This document shows, in pieces, positions 9,062 to 19,200 of a DNA stretch of 64,000 nt. The DNA is from Lachnospiraceae bacterium C10 (GTDB lineage: Bacteria > Bacillota > Clostridia > Lachnospirales > Lachnospiraceae). The stretch lies in the NCBI GenBank assembly GCA_900100095.1, contig FMTN01000015.1, forward strand, positions 45,886-109,885, read 5' to 3'. Every line of letters starts with the position of its first letter. Position 1 is the first letter of the stretch. Under the pieces are notes generated by a model. The model was not told the DNA's origin, did not search any database, and saw only the letters and a list, made by a program, of their open reading frames with translations. The position numbers and the translations under genes were made by a program.

Positions 9062-10753
9062 ATGGGTGATGAAGAGTATAGGAAACAAGGCTCCCTGGTA
9101 AACAGGGTCATGGCCTTCATAATTACCACATTGCTTGCGTTGTCGATTTTGATTAGTGGTGTAAGTTTCTTTTTCGTTTCAGGATCTTTGAATACGAATA
9201 TAGCGGCGACCATGAATAATTTAACGACAAGTGAGGGGGCGAAACTCGATCAGAATCTGATGCAGATTGAGGATTCTGTGAACGCCATGTCAGCATTGGC
9301 CACAGAATCCATCAGCAGTACGTCGGTGGTTCGGGATTTAGAACAACGCAAAAAGCTTGTGCAGAGGATTGAGAAGCTTTTCCAGCAGACCAGTCAGAGT
9401 ATCAGTATGGTTCAGGCGAACTACATGATCTTCTCGTTGAATATCACCGGAAGAGAAGATGGATTCCTCTATATCCGTGATGGAATGTCCGGAGAGATGA
9501 AGAAGCGGAATCTCACGAACATCCGGCATTACAAGGAGGATGATGTTGAGCATGTAGGCTGGTATTACCAACCGATTGAGGCAGGGAAGCCGATTTGGAT
9601 GCGTCCTTACTTCAATAAGAACCAGCAGAAATACCTGATCAGTTATATTTATCCGGTCTATGTTAACGGGGTGTTTGTATGCAGTCTTGGTATGGACATG
9701 GATTTTGAGATGATGATTCAGAAGGTTGATAAGATCCATTTTTATCAGAGTGGTTACGCCTACCTTAAGAATGCAGACCATACCGAACATTATCATGCCG
9801 GCTTCTTAAAGGGGGAGGTTCACGGAGATGAAGTGGATCACGGAATCAGCAACGAAGAGCTCTGGAATCAGTCCTCTTCCAAGGGTAAGGTCATACGGTA
9901 TAACTACCAGGGGAAGGATTGTGTACAGACCTTTGTGACCCTTCGTAACGACCTTCAGCTTGTACTTTGTGATTCTTATCGCGAGGTGTACGGCGCACGG
10001 CGGGTGCTTCTGAAGATTCAGATATTTATTTGTATTTTCTTCAGTGCGCTGGCGATTACGATTGCCTTTATATTCATGAAGAAGATTATTGTTCCGCTCC
10101 GCATGCTGACAGCAGCGGTTGTATCCATCAAAGAAGGGGTCTATACGGTGGATCTTCCAAAGCAGGCACCGAACGAAATTGGAACTTTGACAGAAGGTTT
10201 TCGAATTGCACTGTCGGCATTACAAGACCGTGAGGAGAACAGTCACTTTGTGGCAAGACATGACGGTCTTACCGGTTTGTTGAATCGTTATGCTTATGAT
10301 GTGATTACAGACGAACTGTGCCGAAGCAAGAGACAGTTGGCCTTCATCATAATGGATGTGGATAAATTTAAGACAATTAATGATACCTATGGTCATGAAA
10401 AGGGAGATCATGTTCTAGAGAGAGTATCAGAGCTTTTGAAACTGGCATTTCCGGAGGCCTGCGCTCATATTCGAATGGGCGGCGACGAATTCGTTGTTTT
10501 GATTCAGGACATTTCGGAAAAGAGTGCACCGGAGATCGTGGCAAGAGTACAGTTGATGAATGCGGAACTTTCCAAGGCAACAGCGTCAACCCCGGCCACA
10601 AGTGTATCGGCAGGAGTGGCATTCTCGATCCAGGGATTTACCCTTCGCCTGTATAAAAAGGCGGATACAGCTCTCTATCATACGAAGAATACGACCCGTT
10701 GCGGTTGTACTGTTTACAGAGACGAATTGGGACTTAAGACAGACAAGGACTAG
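9062..10753 (+). CDS. Membrane diguanylate cyclase with Cache sensor, HAMP and GGDEF domains
   Basis: Up to 563 residues: membrane segment about 18-40, extracytoplasmic Cache-type sensor to about 320, second membrane segment 324-347, HAMP, then a GGDEF domain from about 402. The active-site motif RMGGDEFVVL is intact, so it should make cyclic-di-GMP. The usual product-inhibition site RxxD upstream of the motif is not visible. The start is uncertain: the ATG at 9062 has no clear ribosome site and lies just after TAAAAT (9050-9055), while an in-frame ATG at 9113 would shorten the cytoplasmic lead. The EAL gene follows nine bases after the stop. Confidence 0.92.
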   Translation: MGDEEYRKQGSLVNRVMAFIITTLLALSILISGVSFFFVSGSLNTNIAATMNNLTTSEGAKLDQNLMQIEDSVNAMSALATESISSTSVVRDLEQRKKLVQRIEKLFQQTSQSISMVQANYMIFSLNITGREDGFLYIRDGMSGEMKKRNLTNIRHYKEDDVEHVGWYYQPIEAGKPIWMRPYFNKNQQKYLISYIYPVYVNGVFVCSLGMDMDFEMMIQKVDKIHFYQSGYAYLKNADHTEHYHAGFLKGEVHGDEVDHGISNEELWNQSSSKGKVIRYNYQGKDCVQTFVTLRNDLQLVLCDSYREVYGARRVLLKIQIFICIFFSALAITIAFIFMKKIIVPLRMLTAAVVSIKEGVYTVDLPKQAPNEIGTLTEGFRIALSALQDREENSHFVARHDGLTGLLNRYAYDVITDELCRSKRQLAFIIMDVDKFKTINDTYGHEKGDHVLERVSELLKLAFPEACAHIRMGGDEFVVLIQDISEKSAPEIVARVQLMNAELSKATASTPATSVSAGVAFSIQGFTLRLYKKADTALYHTKNTTRCGCTVYRDELGLKTDKD

Positions 10754-10761
10754 GAGCGCTT

Positions 10762-12354
10762 ATGGAACGGGAAGAATATGTATTAAAGAGTTTTGAGAAG
10801 GCACTTAATGAGGGCTGGGTTCAGGTACACTACCAGCCCGTTGTTCGTACGTATACCAGGAGAATCTGCGGAGCCGAAGCTTTGGCCCGCTGGATGGATC
10901 CGAAGGAGGGAATGCTGTCACCTGGACAGTTCATTCCGGTCCTTGAAAAACATAAGATGATGCATCGTTTGGATTTATGCATCTGTGAATACATCGCAAA
11001 GGATATTGCGTTCTGCCGTCAGCAGAGCATTCCGTTTGTTCCTGTGTCCATTAATATATCGGGCATGGATTTCTATGAAACGGATATGTTTGCTGAGGTG
11101 GAGCGCATTTTATCTATGTATGCAATCGATCGGGATATGATCCGCATTGAAATCATAGAGCAGGGAGCGAATAAAAGAGATGAGGTCGTGGATCGTGCCA
11201 TTGATCAGTTCATTGGAGCCGGCTATCAGGTGTGGCTGGATAATTTTGGAAAGGGTTCTTCCTTTGAAGCGTTGGAACGCTACCAGTACAGCCTTGTGAA
11301 GCTGGATGCACGATTCCTGGAGGATGCTAAAAATCACAGTATGATGGAGAAAGCGACGGCGATGCTTTCCTATACGGTGGATATGTCAAAGCATATGGAG
11401 ATCGCCACCCTGGCAGAGAATGTTGAGACGGAAGAGCAGTTTTCTATCCTTCGGGAAATGGGAGTGGAAATGCTCCAGGGATATTATTTCTGCAAGCCGA
11501 TTCCCTTTGAGGAATTTCTTCAGCAGCAGGATATTTTTGAAAATATTGAAGAAGGAAGCTACTACAAGAAAATTGGTCAGATTGAGTTGAATCATGAGGG
11601 CATAGCCGTAACCTCCTATGGTAAGAAGGGGAAGGAGGCATTGGCCATCATGGAATACCGGGACAGAAGATTTTACTATCTTTACCAGAACGAAGCCAAT
11701 CGATTGTATATGCAGAATATTGGAATTGAGAATGAAGTGGAGGCGGAAAATTTCCTGAATCAAAGATCCGGAATGTTGCAGGAGAAGATCCGAGGATTTG
11801 TCCGTCGGATGATTGCCGGAGAGCGGCTGGTTCATCTGAATTTCATGATGGACAGCAAAGTGATCGATCTGTGGGGGGACTATATTGCAACCAATCCGAA
11901 GACCGGAGGCATTGCAATGCTGATCCATAAAGAGGAGCTGCTTGAGGTCGAGCGGGTTGACCGCGCGAAAAAATTCGATATGGCCCTTCGGAATATTTAC
12001 CGTATCTTTGACCGGTTTGATCTGGTTCGCCTGTCGGATGGAATTATTACCAATTCCTATGTGAATACGTCTGAATACGGGGCTTTGCATGAAGGGCAGG
12101 ATGTAAGAGGCGTGATGGCGCTGTATGCAGCCAAATATATCGTACCGGAACAACAGGAGGAGTTTTCAGCTTTTGTCGCCTTGGACTCCATAATGGAACG
12201 TTTTGAAATGGAATCGGTAGAATACCTGTCACACAATTTTGATACAAGGATGGATGACGGACGTATTCTTAAAAAGAAATACTTCATTCAGAAACTGGTG
12301 GAAGAACGTCAGGTGATGATTCTTTTCGGCATCGGTCAGGGTGAAGGAGCATGA
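10762..12354 (+). CDS. EAL-domain protein with a degenerate catalytic motif
   Basis: 530 residues. The N-terminal EAL domain (about 8-250) keeps EALARW and QGYYF, but the metal-binding DDFG motif reads LDNFG, ITES reads IIEQ and AEGVET reads AENVET. The changed second Asp suggests weak or absent phosphodiesterase activity, so it may serve as a cyclic-di-GMP receptor or regulator. Residues 255-530 form an uncharacterised region that resembles the post-EAL region of the protein at 16296 (ALRNIYRIFDRFDLVRLSDG here, LLRNIYYMYDDICLVNVTGD there). It follows the cyclase gene closely and is preceded by AGGAGCG, so the two are probably co-expressed. Confidence 0.9.
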   Translation: MEREEYVLKSFEKALNEGWVQVHYQPVVRTYTRRICGAEALARWMDPKEGMLSPGQFIPVLEKHKMMHRLDLCICEYIAKDIAFCRQQSIPFVPVSINISGMDFYETDMFAEVERILSMYAIDRDMIRIEIIEQGANKRDEVVDRAIDQFIGAGYQVWLDNFGKGSSFEALERYQYSLVKLDARFLEDAKNHSMMEKATAMLSYTVDMSKHMEIATLAENVETEEQFSILREMGVEMLQGYYFCKPIPFEEFLQQQDIFENIEEGSYYKKIGQIELNHEGIAVTSYGKKGKEALAIMEYRDRRFYYLYQNEANRLYMQNIGIENEVEAENFLNQRSGMLQEKIRGFVRRMIAGERLVHLNFMMDSKVIDLWGDYIATNPKTGGIAMLIHKEELLEVERVDRAKKFDMALRNIYRIFDRFDLVRLSDGIITNSYVNTSEYGALHEGQDVRGVMALYAAKYIVPEQQEEFSAFVALDSIMERFEMESVEYLSHNFDTRMDDGRILKKKYFIQKLVEERQVMILFGIGQGEGA

Positions 12355-12372
12355 TAGGAGAGGAGAAGGCCT

Positions 12373-15300
12373 ATGATACAGATGACCTTTACAGTCTCCC
12401 GTCAGGAGGAGATTGTTGAATCTGCCCAGGAGTGGAGGAACGCCACCCAGGGACGCAAAGGGCAGAGCATTCTTTTGATTTTTTCAAAGGGATACAGCAG
12501 TAAGACCTTATCTAATCTGATGTCCCCGCTGGGGAATATAGTGGAGGGGGCTTATGTTCTTGGCTTGTCGAAGGCGTTGGAAGAACACGAGGATGCCTGC
12601 ATTCGAATCAGTTATCTTTTTTTGGAGCATGCAAGAGCAATTCCTTTTTCCTATGAAACATCAAAGGGTGAGATCTGGACAGCCTGTCTTGAAATGGAAA
12701 AGACCATTCTTAGTACGCCTCTTTGCAAAGGCGTTCTTGTTTTTGCTGCAGGCAATACGCTAAAGCTGTCGATTCCGCTGGCGGAAGTGGAAGAAAGTAC
12801 GAAAATTCCGATCTTCGGTCTGTGGACCACGGAGCTGACAAGAGAATCGCCCCAGGACTATTTCATCTATAAGGATCGGGTTATGGAGTGTGGAATCGGA
12901 GGCTTTTACCTGGTGGGAGAAGAGCTGAAGATCCGAACCCTTGCATTGAACGGCTGGAAGATGCTGGGCAAGAGTTTCCCGGTAAAAGTCAGAGAGTATG
13001 TGGATGATTTCTCGGTTGGAGAGACCGTGCTCTCCCATATTGACGGTCATCCGGCAGCGGATATCTACCGGCATTATTTAAAGGTGAACAAAGGTCCGGC
13101 ATTTATTGATAATATCAAGGAGTTTCCGTTTTGCTTTATGCGGGGAACGACACAGATTCAAAGGATACCTCTAAGGTATGATGAAGCGGGAGAATTGTAC
13201 TTTATCGGAGCGATTGAACCGGAGGATCGGATTAGCTTTTCCTATGCGGATCCCCAGAGTATGCTCGAAGAGACGAAGGAGAAATGCCGGTGGATTTTAA
13301 GTGATGATCCGGAGGCAACGCTGTTCTTCGGCAGCGTACTAAGGAAAAAAGCATTGGGGGAAGTGGATGCGGAAGTGACGGCATTTCAGACCTATCAGCC
13401 GAACATATTTTATGCGAGAGGTGCGGCGCAGATTCTTTACTGCGATGGAGCAGGTGCTGTCCGCAATGGTAACAATATTATCATCACGCTGCAGGAACAA
13501 AATGAGGAGAAGGATCTGTCGCTGATTCATCCGGATGATATGGCAGAAGAGTATGAATACAGCAATGATGAAATTATCCCCTTAGAGGACCGGACAGCGG
13601 CCTTCATGATGGCAATCACGAATGATCTGAATGAGGCGATGGAGAAGGCCAACAGTGCCAATCAGGCAAAGTCAACCTTCCTGTCTAACATGTCCCATGA
13701 GATTAGAACCCCGATCAATGCCATCATCGGAATGGATGAAATGATTCTTCGTTCGACGGAGGATGAGAAGGTCCTAAGTTATGCCAGAGACTTGCGGCAG
13801 GCAGGAAACGGCCTCCTGGGAATTGTGAACGATATCCTGGATTTTTCCAAGATCGAAGCGGGTAAGCTGTCCATTCTTCCGGTGGATTATAAGCCGTCGG
13901 AATTGATCCGGGATCTTTATCAGATGCTGAAAAAGCGGGCGGAGGACAAGAGCCTGATCTTAAGCATCGAGGCAGACCCGGAGATTCCGGATATTTTGAG
14001 CGGAGATGAGATCCGCATGAAACAGGTGATGACCAATCTGCTTACCAATGCAGTGAAATATACACAGCGGGGAATGGTAACGCTTCGTGTTCTTTTGGAC
14101 AGTGTGAAGGAGCAGGATGTTTTCCTTCGCATCGAAGTGGAAGATACCGGAATCGGAATTAAGGAAGAAGAAAGGGAAAAGCTGTTCACCTCCTTCCAGC
14201 GACTGGATGAGGTAAAGAATCGTACCATCGAAGGTACCGGCCTTGGACTTGTGATTACATTAAACATCCTAAAGCTTATGGGAAGTACCCTTCATGTGGA
14301 TTCCGTCTATGGAAAAGGAAGTGTCTTTTCCTTTGTTGTACGGCAGGGAAAGCGTTCCGGTCAGCCGATGGGGGAACTGGATCTGACACGGCATGCCAAA
14401 GTGAGCAGAACCTCCGGGGCAGCCTTTATCGCGCCGGAGGTCAGAATCCTGGCTGTGGATGATACGGAAATGAATCTGACGGTATTAAAGGAACTGTTGG
14501 CGCAGAATCAGGTCATTGTGGATACCTGTACCAGCGGAGCCGAAGCGGTGGGAATGGTTCGGGAAATGCCATATGACATCATTTTGCTGGACTATCGCAT
14601 GCCGGAGATGGATGGAATCGAGACCTTGCATCAGATTCAGAAAATAAAAAAGTGGAAGCCGGTCCCGGTGATCTGTCTGACGGCCAATGCGGTGACAGGC
14701 GCCATGGAGACCTATCTGAATGCAGGCTTTACCGACGTTATTACAAAGCCGGTACAACCGGAACTTTTGGAGCGAAAACTGCAGCAGTATCTGCCACAGG
14801 AAAAGATCCGGCTAGTCGAGCGGCAGGAGGCAGTGGCACAGCCGCTGCTCGATATGGATGAGCAGTTAAAGCAGGTGGATCCGAAGCTGTTGGCAATCGA
14901 GGATCTGTCAGTATTTGACGGAATTAAAAACAACGGTTCGGCAGAGACTTATCTGTCGGTTTTGAAAAGCTATTATCAAGGACTTGGAGGCCAGCTGGAT
15001 CAGATTGAGGAGTTCTATGAAGTCGGAAATATCAAAGACTATACGATAAAAGTCCATGCATTAAAGAGTTCCTCCCGGATTATCGGTGCACTGTCTCTTG
15101 CAGACCTTGCCGAGGCGCTGGAGAAGGCCGGGGATGAAGAGAAAGTGGAGCAGATCCTACAGGATACGCCTCTTCTTATGCAAAAGGCAAATTTTCTCTA
15201 TCGTGACCTTGGAAAAGTCTTCCCGAAGGAAGAGAAGAAGGAGGACAAAATTCTCATCGATGAGGGAACCTGGAAGGATGCAATGATGGCGCTTTGCGAA

Positions 15301-15453
15301 CTGGCAGGAGCCTACGATCATAAGAGTGTAAGGCAGGTTCTAAATGCACTTGAGGCCTACAGGCTTGATGATAGCAGGAAGAAATTGTATCATGAATTAA
15401 AAGAAGCTGCAGAGGGTCCGGACTGGGATCGGTTGCAGGAGTTGTTAGGATAA
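12373..15453 (+). CDS. Hybrid histidine kinase with FIST sensor, receiver and HPt domains
   Basis: 1026 residues and no membrane segment. Residues 1-390 form FIST N and FIST C domains, a cytoplasmic small-ligand sensor thought to bind amino acids or similar metabolites. Then come HisKA with H442 (NMSHEIRTPI), HATPase (NLLTNAVKYT, DTGIGI, GTGLGL), a receiver with D740 (LLDYRMPEMDG), an HPt with H895 (KVHALKSSS) and a helical C-terminal extension. All phosphotransfer residues are present, so it can pass phosphate outwards through the HPt. AGGAGAAGG precedes the ATG. The double-receiver gene next door is a natural target. Confidence 0.92.
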   Translation: MIQMTFTVSRQEEIVESAQEWRNATQGRKGQSILLIFSKGYSSKTLSNLMSPLGNIVEGAYVLGLSKALEEHEDACIRISYLFLEHARAIPFSYETSKGEIWTACLEMEKTILSTPLCKGVLVFAAGNTLKLSIPLAEVEESTKIPIFGLWTTELTRESPQDYFIYKDRVMECGIGGFYLVGEELKIRTLALNGWKMLGKSFPVKVREYVDDFSVGETVLSHIDGHPAADIYRHYLKVNKGPAFIDNIKEFPFCFMRGTTQIQRIPLRYDEAGELYFIGAIEPEDRISFSYADPQSMLEETKEKCRWILSDDPEATLFFGSVLRKKALGEVDAEVTAFQTYQPNIFYARGAAQILYCDGAGAVRNGNNIIITLQEQNEEKDLSLIHPDDMAEEYEYSNDEIIPLEDRTAAFMMAITNDLNEAMEKANSANQAKSTFLSNMSHEIRTPINAIIGMDEMILRSTEDEKVLSYARDLRQAGNGLLGIVNDILDFSKIEAGKLSILPVDYKPSELIRDLYQMLKKRAEDKSLILSIEADPEIPDILSGDEIRMKQVMTNLLTNAVKYTQRGMVTLRVLLDSVKEQDVFLRIEVEDTGIGIKEEEREKLFTSFQRLDEVKNRTIEGTGLGLVITLNILKLMGSTLHVDSVYGKGSVFSFVVRQGKRSGQPMGELDLTRHAKVSRTSGAAFIAPEVRILAVDDTEMNLTVLKELLAQNQVIVDTCTSGAEAVGMVREMPYDIILLDYRMPEMDGIETLHQIQKIKKWKPVPVICLTANAVTGAMETYLNAGFTDVITKPVQPELLERKLQQYLPQEKIRLVERQEAVAQPLLDMDEQLKQVDPKLLAIEDLSVFDGIKNNGSAETYLSVLKSYYQGLGGQLDQIEEFYEVGNIKDYTIKVHALKSSSRIIGALSLADLAEALEKAGDEEKVEQILQDTPLLMQKANFLYRDLGKVFPKEEKKEDKILIDEGTWKDAMMALCELAGAYDHKSVRQVLNALEAYRLDDSRKKLYHELKEAAEGPDWDRLQELLG

Positions 15454-15468
15454 GGAGTATAGATTTCA

Positions 15469-16245
15469 ATGAGAGGGAAAAAGCAGATTCTGTTAATCAG
15501 CGATCAGAGATCGTTTATGGTAGAGACCTTATATCGTTCTCTGCAGGAGGACGGGCATGTTGTAGAATCAGCATCACCGGATAAGACATCTTTGATGTTA
15601 CAGGGAGAAGATGCGGATATTATTCTTCTGTATCTGGGAAATTATGTATTCGATTCAGGCGAGTTTTTAAGCTTTTTGAATACCTATTGCCAGAGTGAAA
15701 ACAAGCAGATCATTGCGGTGGGGGATGAAGAGGAGATGAAGGCACTTTACAAGGTGATTCCTCGGCATCTGATTGAACTTCCGCTGGTTCGACCGGTGAA
15801 CATCCGTAATTTGATTGATCGTATCCGGTTTATGGATATGGGCGGAGGAGCCGGTACCGGTAAGAAGAACAGAAAACAACTGGTATTGGTGGATGACGAT
15901 AGCACGTTTTTGAACATGGCAAGTGAGTGGCTTGAGCAGGCAGGAAATTACGATGTGACCATCCTGAATTCAGGGGCACAGGTACTCAACTATCTTGCGA
16001 AGCGTATCCCGGATCTGATCCTTTTGGATTATGAAATGCCGGTTGCCAGCGGTCCACAGGTGCTTGGAATGATTCGCGCAGATGCAAGATTTCGCGATAT
16101 CCCGGTCTTTTTCCTGACAGGAAAGAATGACCGGGACAGTGTTATGAGTGTGATGAGTCTGAAGCCGGATGGTTATGTCATTAAGACAGCCGGCAAGCAG
16201 GCACTGTTGGAAAAGGTGAACATGTTTTTTAGCAGCAGACCATAA
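15469..16245 (+). CDS. Response regulator with a pseudo-receiver and a true receiver
   Basis: 258 residues in two receiver-like halves and no output domain. The first half (1-125) has the receiver fold pattern but lacks the acidic residues: ISDQ replaces the acidic pair, and LLYLGNY stands where the phosphoacceptor Asp should be. The second half (140-258) is canonical, with VLVDDD, LLDYEMP and the conserved T and K (FLTG, VIKTAG). It probably accepts phosphate from the FIST kinase encoded just upstream, with the pseudo-receiver used for binding. AAGGAG precedes the start by 10 bases. Confidence 0.88.
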   Translation: MRGKKQILLISDQRSFMVETLYRSLQEDGHVVESASPDKTSLMLQGEDADIILLYLGNYVFDSGEFLSFLNTYCQSENKQIIAVGDEEEMKALYKVIPRHLIELPLVRPVNIRNLIDRIRFMDMGGGAGTGKKNRKQLVLVDDDSTFLNMASEWLEQAGNYDVTILNSGAQVLNYLAKRIPDLILLDYEMPVASGPQVLGMIRADARFRDIPVFFLTGKNDRDSVMSVMSLKPDGYVIKTAGKQALLEKVNMFFSSRP

Positions 16246-16295
16246 GCTTCTCATATTCTGCTTTGTGGTCGAAGATGACAGAAAGAGTAAGTGCT

Positions 16296-19200
16296 ATGAG
16301 TGAAATGGTTAAGAAGGCAGATGATACGGACTTTATGAGTCAGGCCATAGAAAATATGCCGGGTGGCGTATTCATATATCGGGCAGATGAATCAGAGGAG
16401 ATTCTCTATATGAATCGCCATGCACTGGAGATATTTGAGTGTGAGACAATGGAACAGTTGCAGGAACTGACAGGCGGGGGATTTCGTGGTATGATCTACC
16501 GCGATGATCTGGATGTTACGGAGAACACAATCCTGGATCAGATTCGTTCCGGCAATGATCATTTTGACCATGTGATTTATCGGATTGTTACAAGAACCGG
16601 CCGGATTCGAACCGTAGAGGATTATGGACATCTGGTGGAGGATCCGAAGGAAGGGCCTTTGTATTACGTCTTTATCCAGGATGCGGATATTAAATATCTC
16701 TCTCATGATATTGACCCTCTGACGCGGCTTCCGGGAATGCGACGTTTTCTGGAATATGCAGCGAGAATGATTCGCATGAATATGGATCATTTGCATGCAC
16801 CGCAACCGGTGTTTTTGTTTTTTAATATTTTGAATTTTAAGTTTTTCAATGTGCGTTATGGAACCAAGCAGGGAGACCGTCTGCTGGTCGATTATGCCAA
16901 TGTCCTGCGGGATATCTTCAAAGGGAATTATGTAGCCCGTTTTTCAGACGATCATTTTGTTGTATTTTTAGATGATACGAATCTGCTTGAGAAGCTGACT
17001 GAGTGTAATGAACGGCTGAATGCAATTCATCCCGAGTCGAGACTGGCATCCAAGGTTGGAATCTTTCAGGTTCAGGATCTTACCATGGATCTGGTGTCTG
17101 CCTGCGATTATGCCAGAATCGCGGCCAACAGTATCCGTAACCGTCCGGATGTGTTCTTTGCCTATTATACGGAGGCTCTCCGCGAGAGAATGAACCTTCA
17201 GGAATATGTAAAGGATCATATCGACGAAGCCTGTGAGAAGGGCTATCTTCGTGTGTATTATCAGCCTGTGATCCGTACCGTGACAGGGGATCTTTGCGGA
17301 ATGGAAGCTCTGGCCCGCTGGATTGATCCCGACAAGGGCTTCCTTTCACCGGGAGATTTTATCTCAGCCCTGGAGGAAAGTCGTCAGATTCAGAAGCTGG
17401 ATACCTATATTGTCAAGGAGATCTGTAAGAATTATGCGAAAAAAACAGCGGAAGGGCAGCCGGTGGTACCGGTTTCCTTCAATCTGTCAAGGATGGATTT
17501 TATGCTGTGCGATATCTTCTCCATTGTGGAAGATGCGGTAAGAGAATACGGTGTCCCGAGAGATATGATTCATGTGGAGATCACAGAGAGTCTGTTTGTT
17601 CAGGAGACAGAGAAGATCAGCCGGGAGATTGAACGCTTCCATGAAGCAGGCTATCAGGTCTGGATGGACGATTTTGGAAGCGGCTATTCCTCTCTGAATG
17701 TTTTAAAGGATTATGAGTTTGATGAATTGAAGATCGATATGGTGTTCCTGTCCAACTTCAATCAAAAGTCCAAAGAGATCATTGCATCCATGGTGCGAAT
17801 GGCTAAAAAGGTAGGAATCCAGACGCTGGCAGAGGGCGTTGAGACGAAAGAACAGTTCGAATTTCTAAAAAATATCGGTTGCGAGAAGGTACAGGGGTAT
17901 TATTTTGGCAAGCCTCTGCCTTATGACGAGTCGTTGAAGGTCTGTGTGGATGCGGGGCTGATGGTTGAGAATCGTACCTGGCGAACCTATTATGATCGTG
18001 TCGGCAGCGTGGATTTCGGTAGCGACCTCCCGATTGCTATTATGGAAAGCGGCAGGAACTGGACAAGAATTCTGTTTGCCAATGAAGCATATAAGAAGGT
18101 GCTGGAGGAACTTGAGGTTTTCGACGTACAGGAACTTGCGGATATGATGGAGGATGAAGAATCCATTGTCGGAAGAGTGTTCCGCAGTTACAGGGATCGT
18201 CTGATCGGCACAGGGGCTGAGGAAGTGTTGATCTATCCGTTGCGGGGGCAGTACATACGGGTAACCGGTCAGAGGATGGCTCAGTGCAATGACCGCAGCA
18301 TGATCCGGATGTCCCTTGATAATATATCGAAGAATGCCTATCAGCAGCAACAGACAAAGCTGGATGGATTGTTGCGCAATATCTACTATATGTACGACGA
18401 CATCTGTCTTGTGAATGTAACGGGAGATTATTGCGAGGGCGTTATGGCAGATGACGGGTTCTATCTGCAGAACCGGAGCTATGACCTTAAGAAGCAAAGG
18501 GAACTGTTTGCCCAGACCTATGTCTATCCTCAGGACAGGATAAGGTACCGGGAATTCCTCGAGCCGTCAACTTTGTCCAAGCGTTTTGGTAAAGTGAAGG
18601 GTAGTCCGTTGTACGGGGCTTTTCGTATGAAACAGCCCAACGGAGATTATCGATGGACGGTCAACACGTTGATCAAGGCTTCCACGGAAAAAGAGGAGCG
18701 TTATTTGCATTGTCTGCAAAAAGCACATTTCCTGAAGGATGAAACTGTGATAGAATGCGGAACAAAGGCCAACGAGGCGACTGTTTTGAGCCATCAGGAA
18801 CTCTGGGATTCCATTGTGAACCATTCTCCGTTATGCTACTTCTGGAAAGATAAAGAGCGGAGGTTCGTGGGTGTCAGCCAGAGTTTCCTGGATTATTACG
18901 GCCTGGAGAATGCATCTGATGTCATTGGCAAAACAGATGAGCAGATGCGATGGCATATTGACGATGAACCGTATCACAGGGATGAGATGGATGTGCTGGA
19001 AAAGGGCAAAGAGGTCATCGATTCACCGGGAAAATGTTCCGTCAAAGGTGTGGTACATGATATTTTTGCCACGAAGATTCCGGTTTACCGGGATGGCGGA
19101 ATTGTCGGTCTTGTAGGTTACTTCGTTGACGCAAATCGTCGTATGACACGGGAGGGTATCAATCAGCAGGCTTCCGTTATCGATTCGGTAACAGGAGTCG

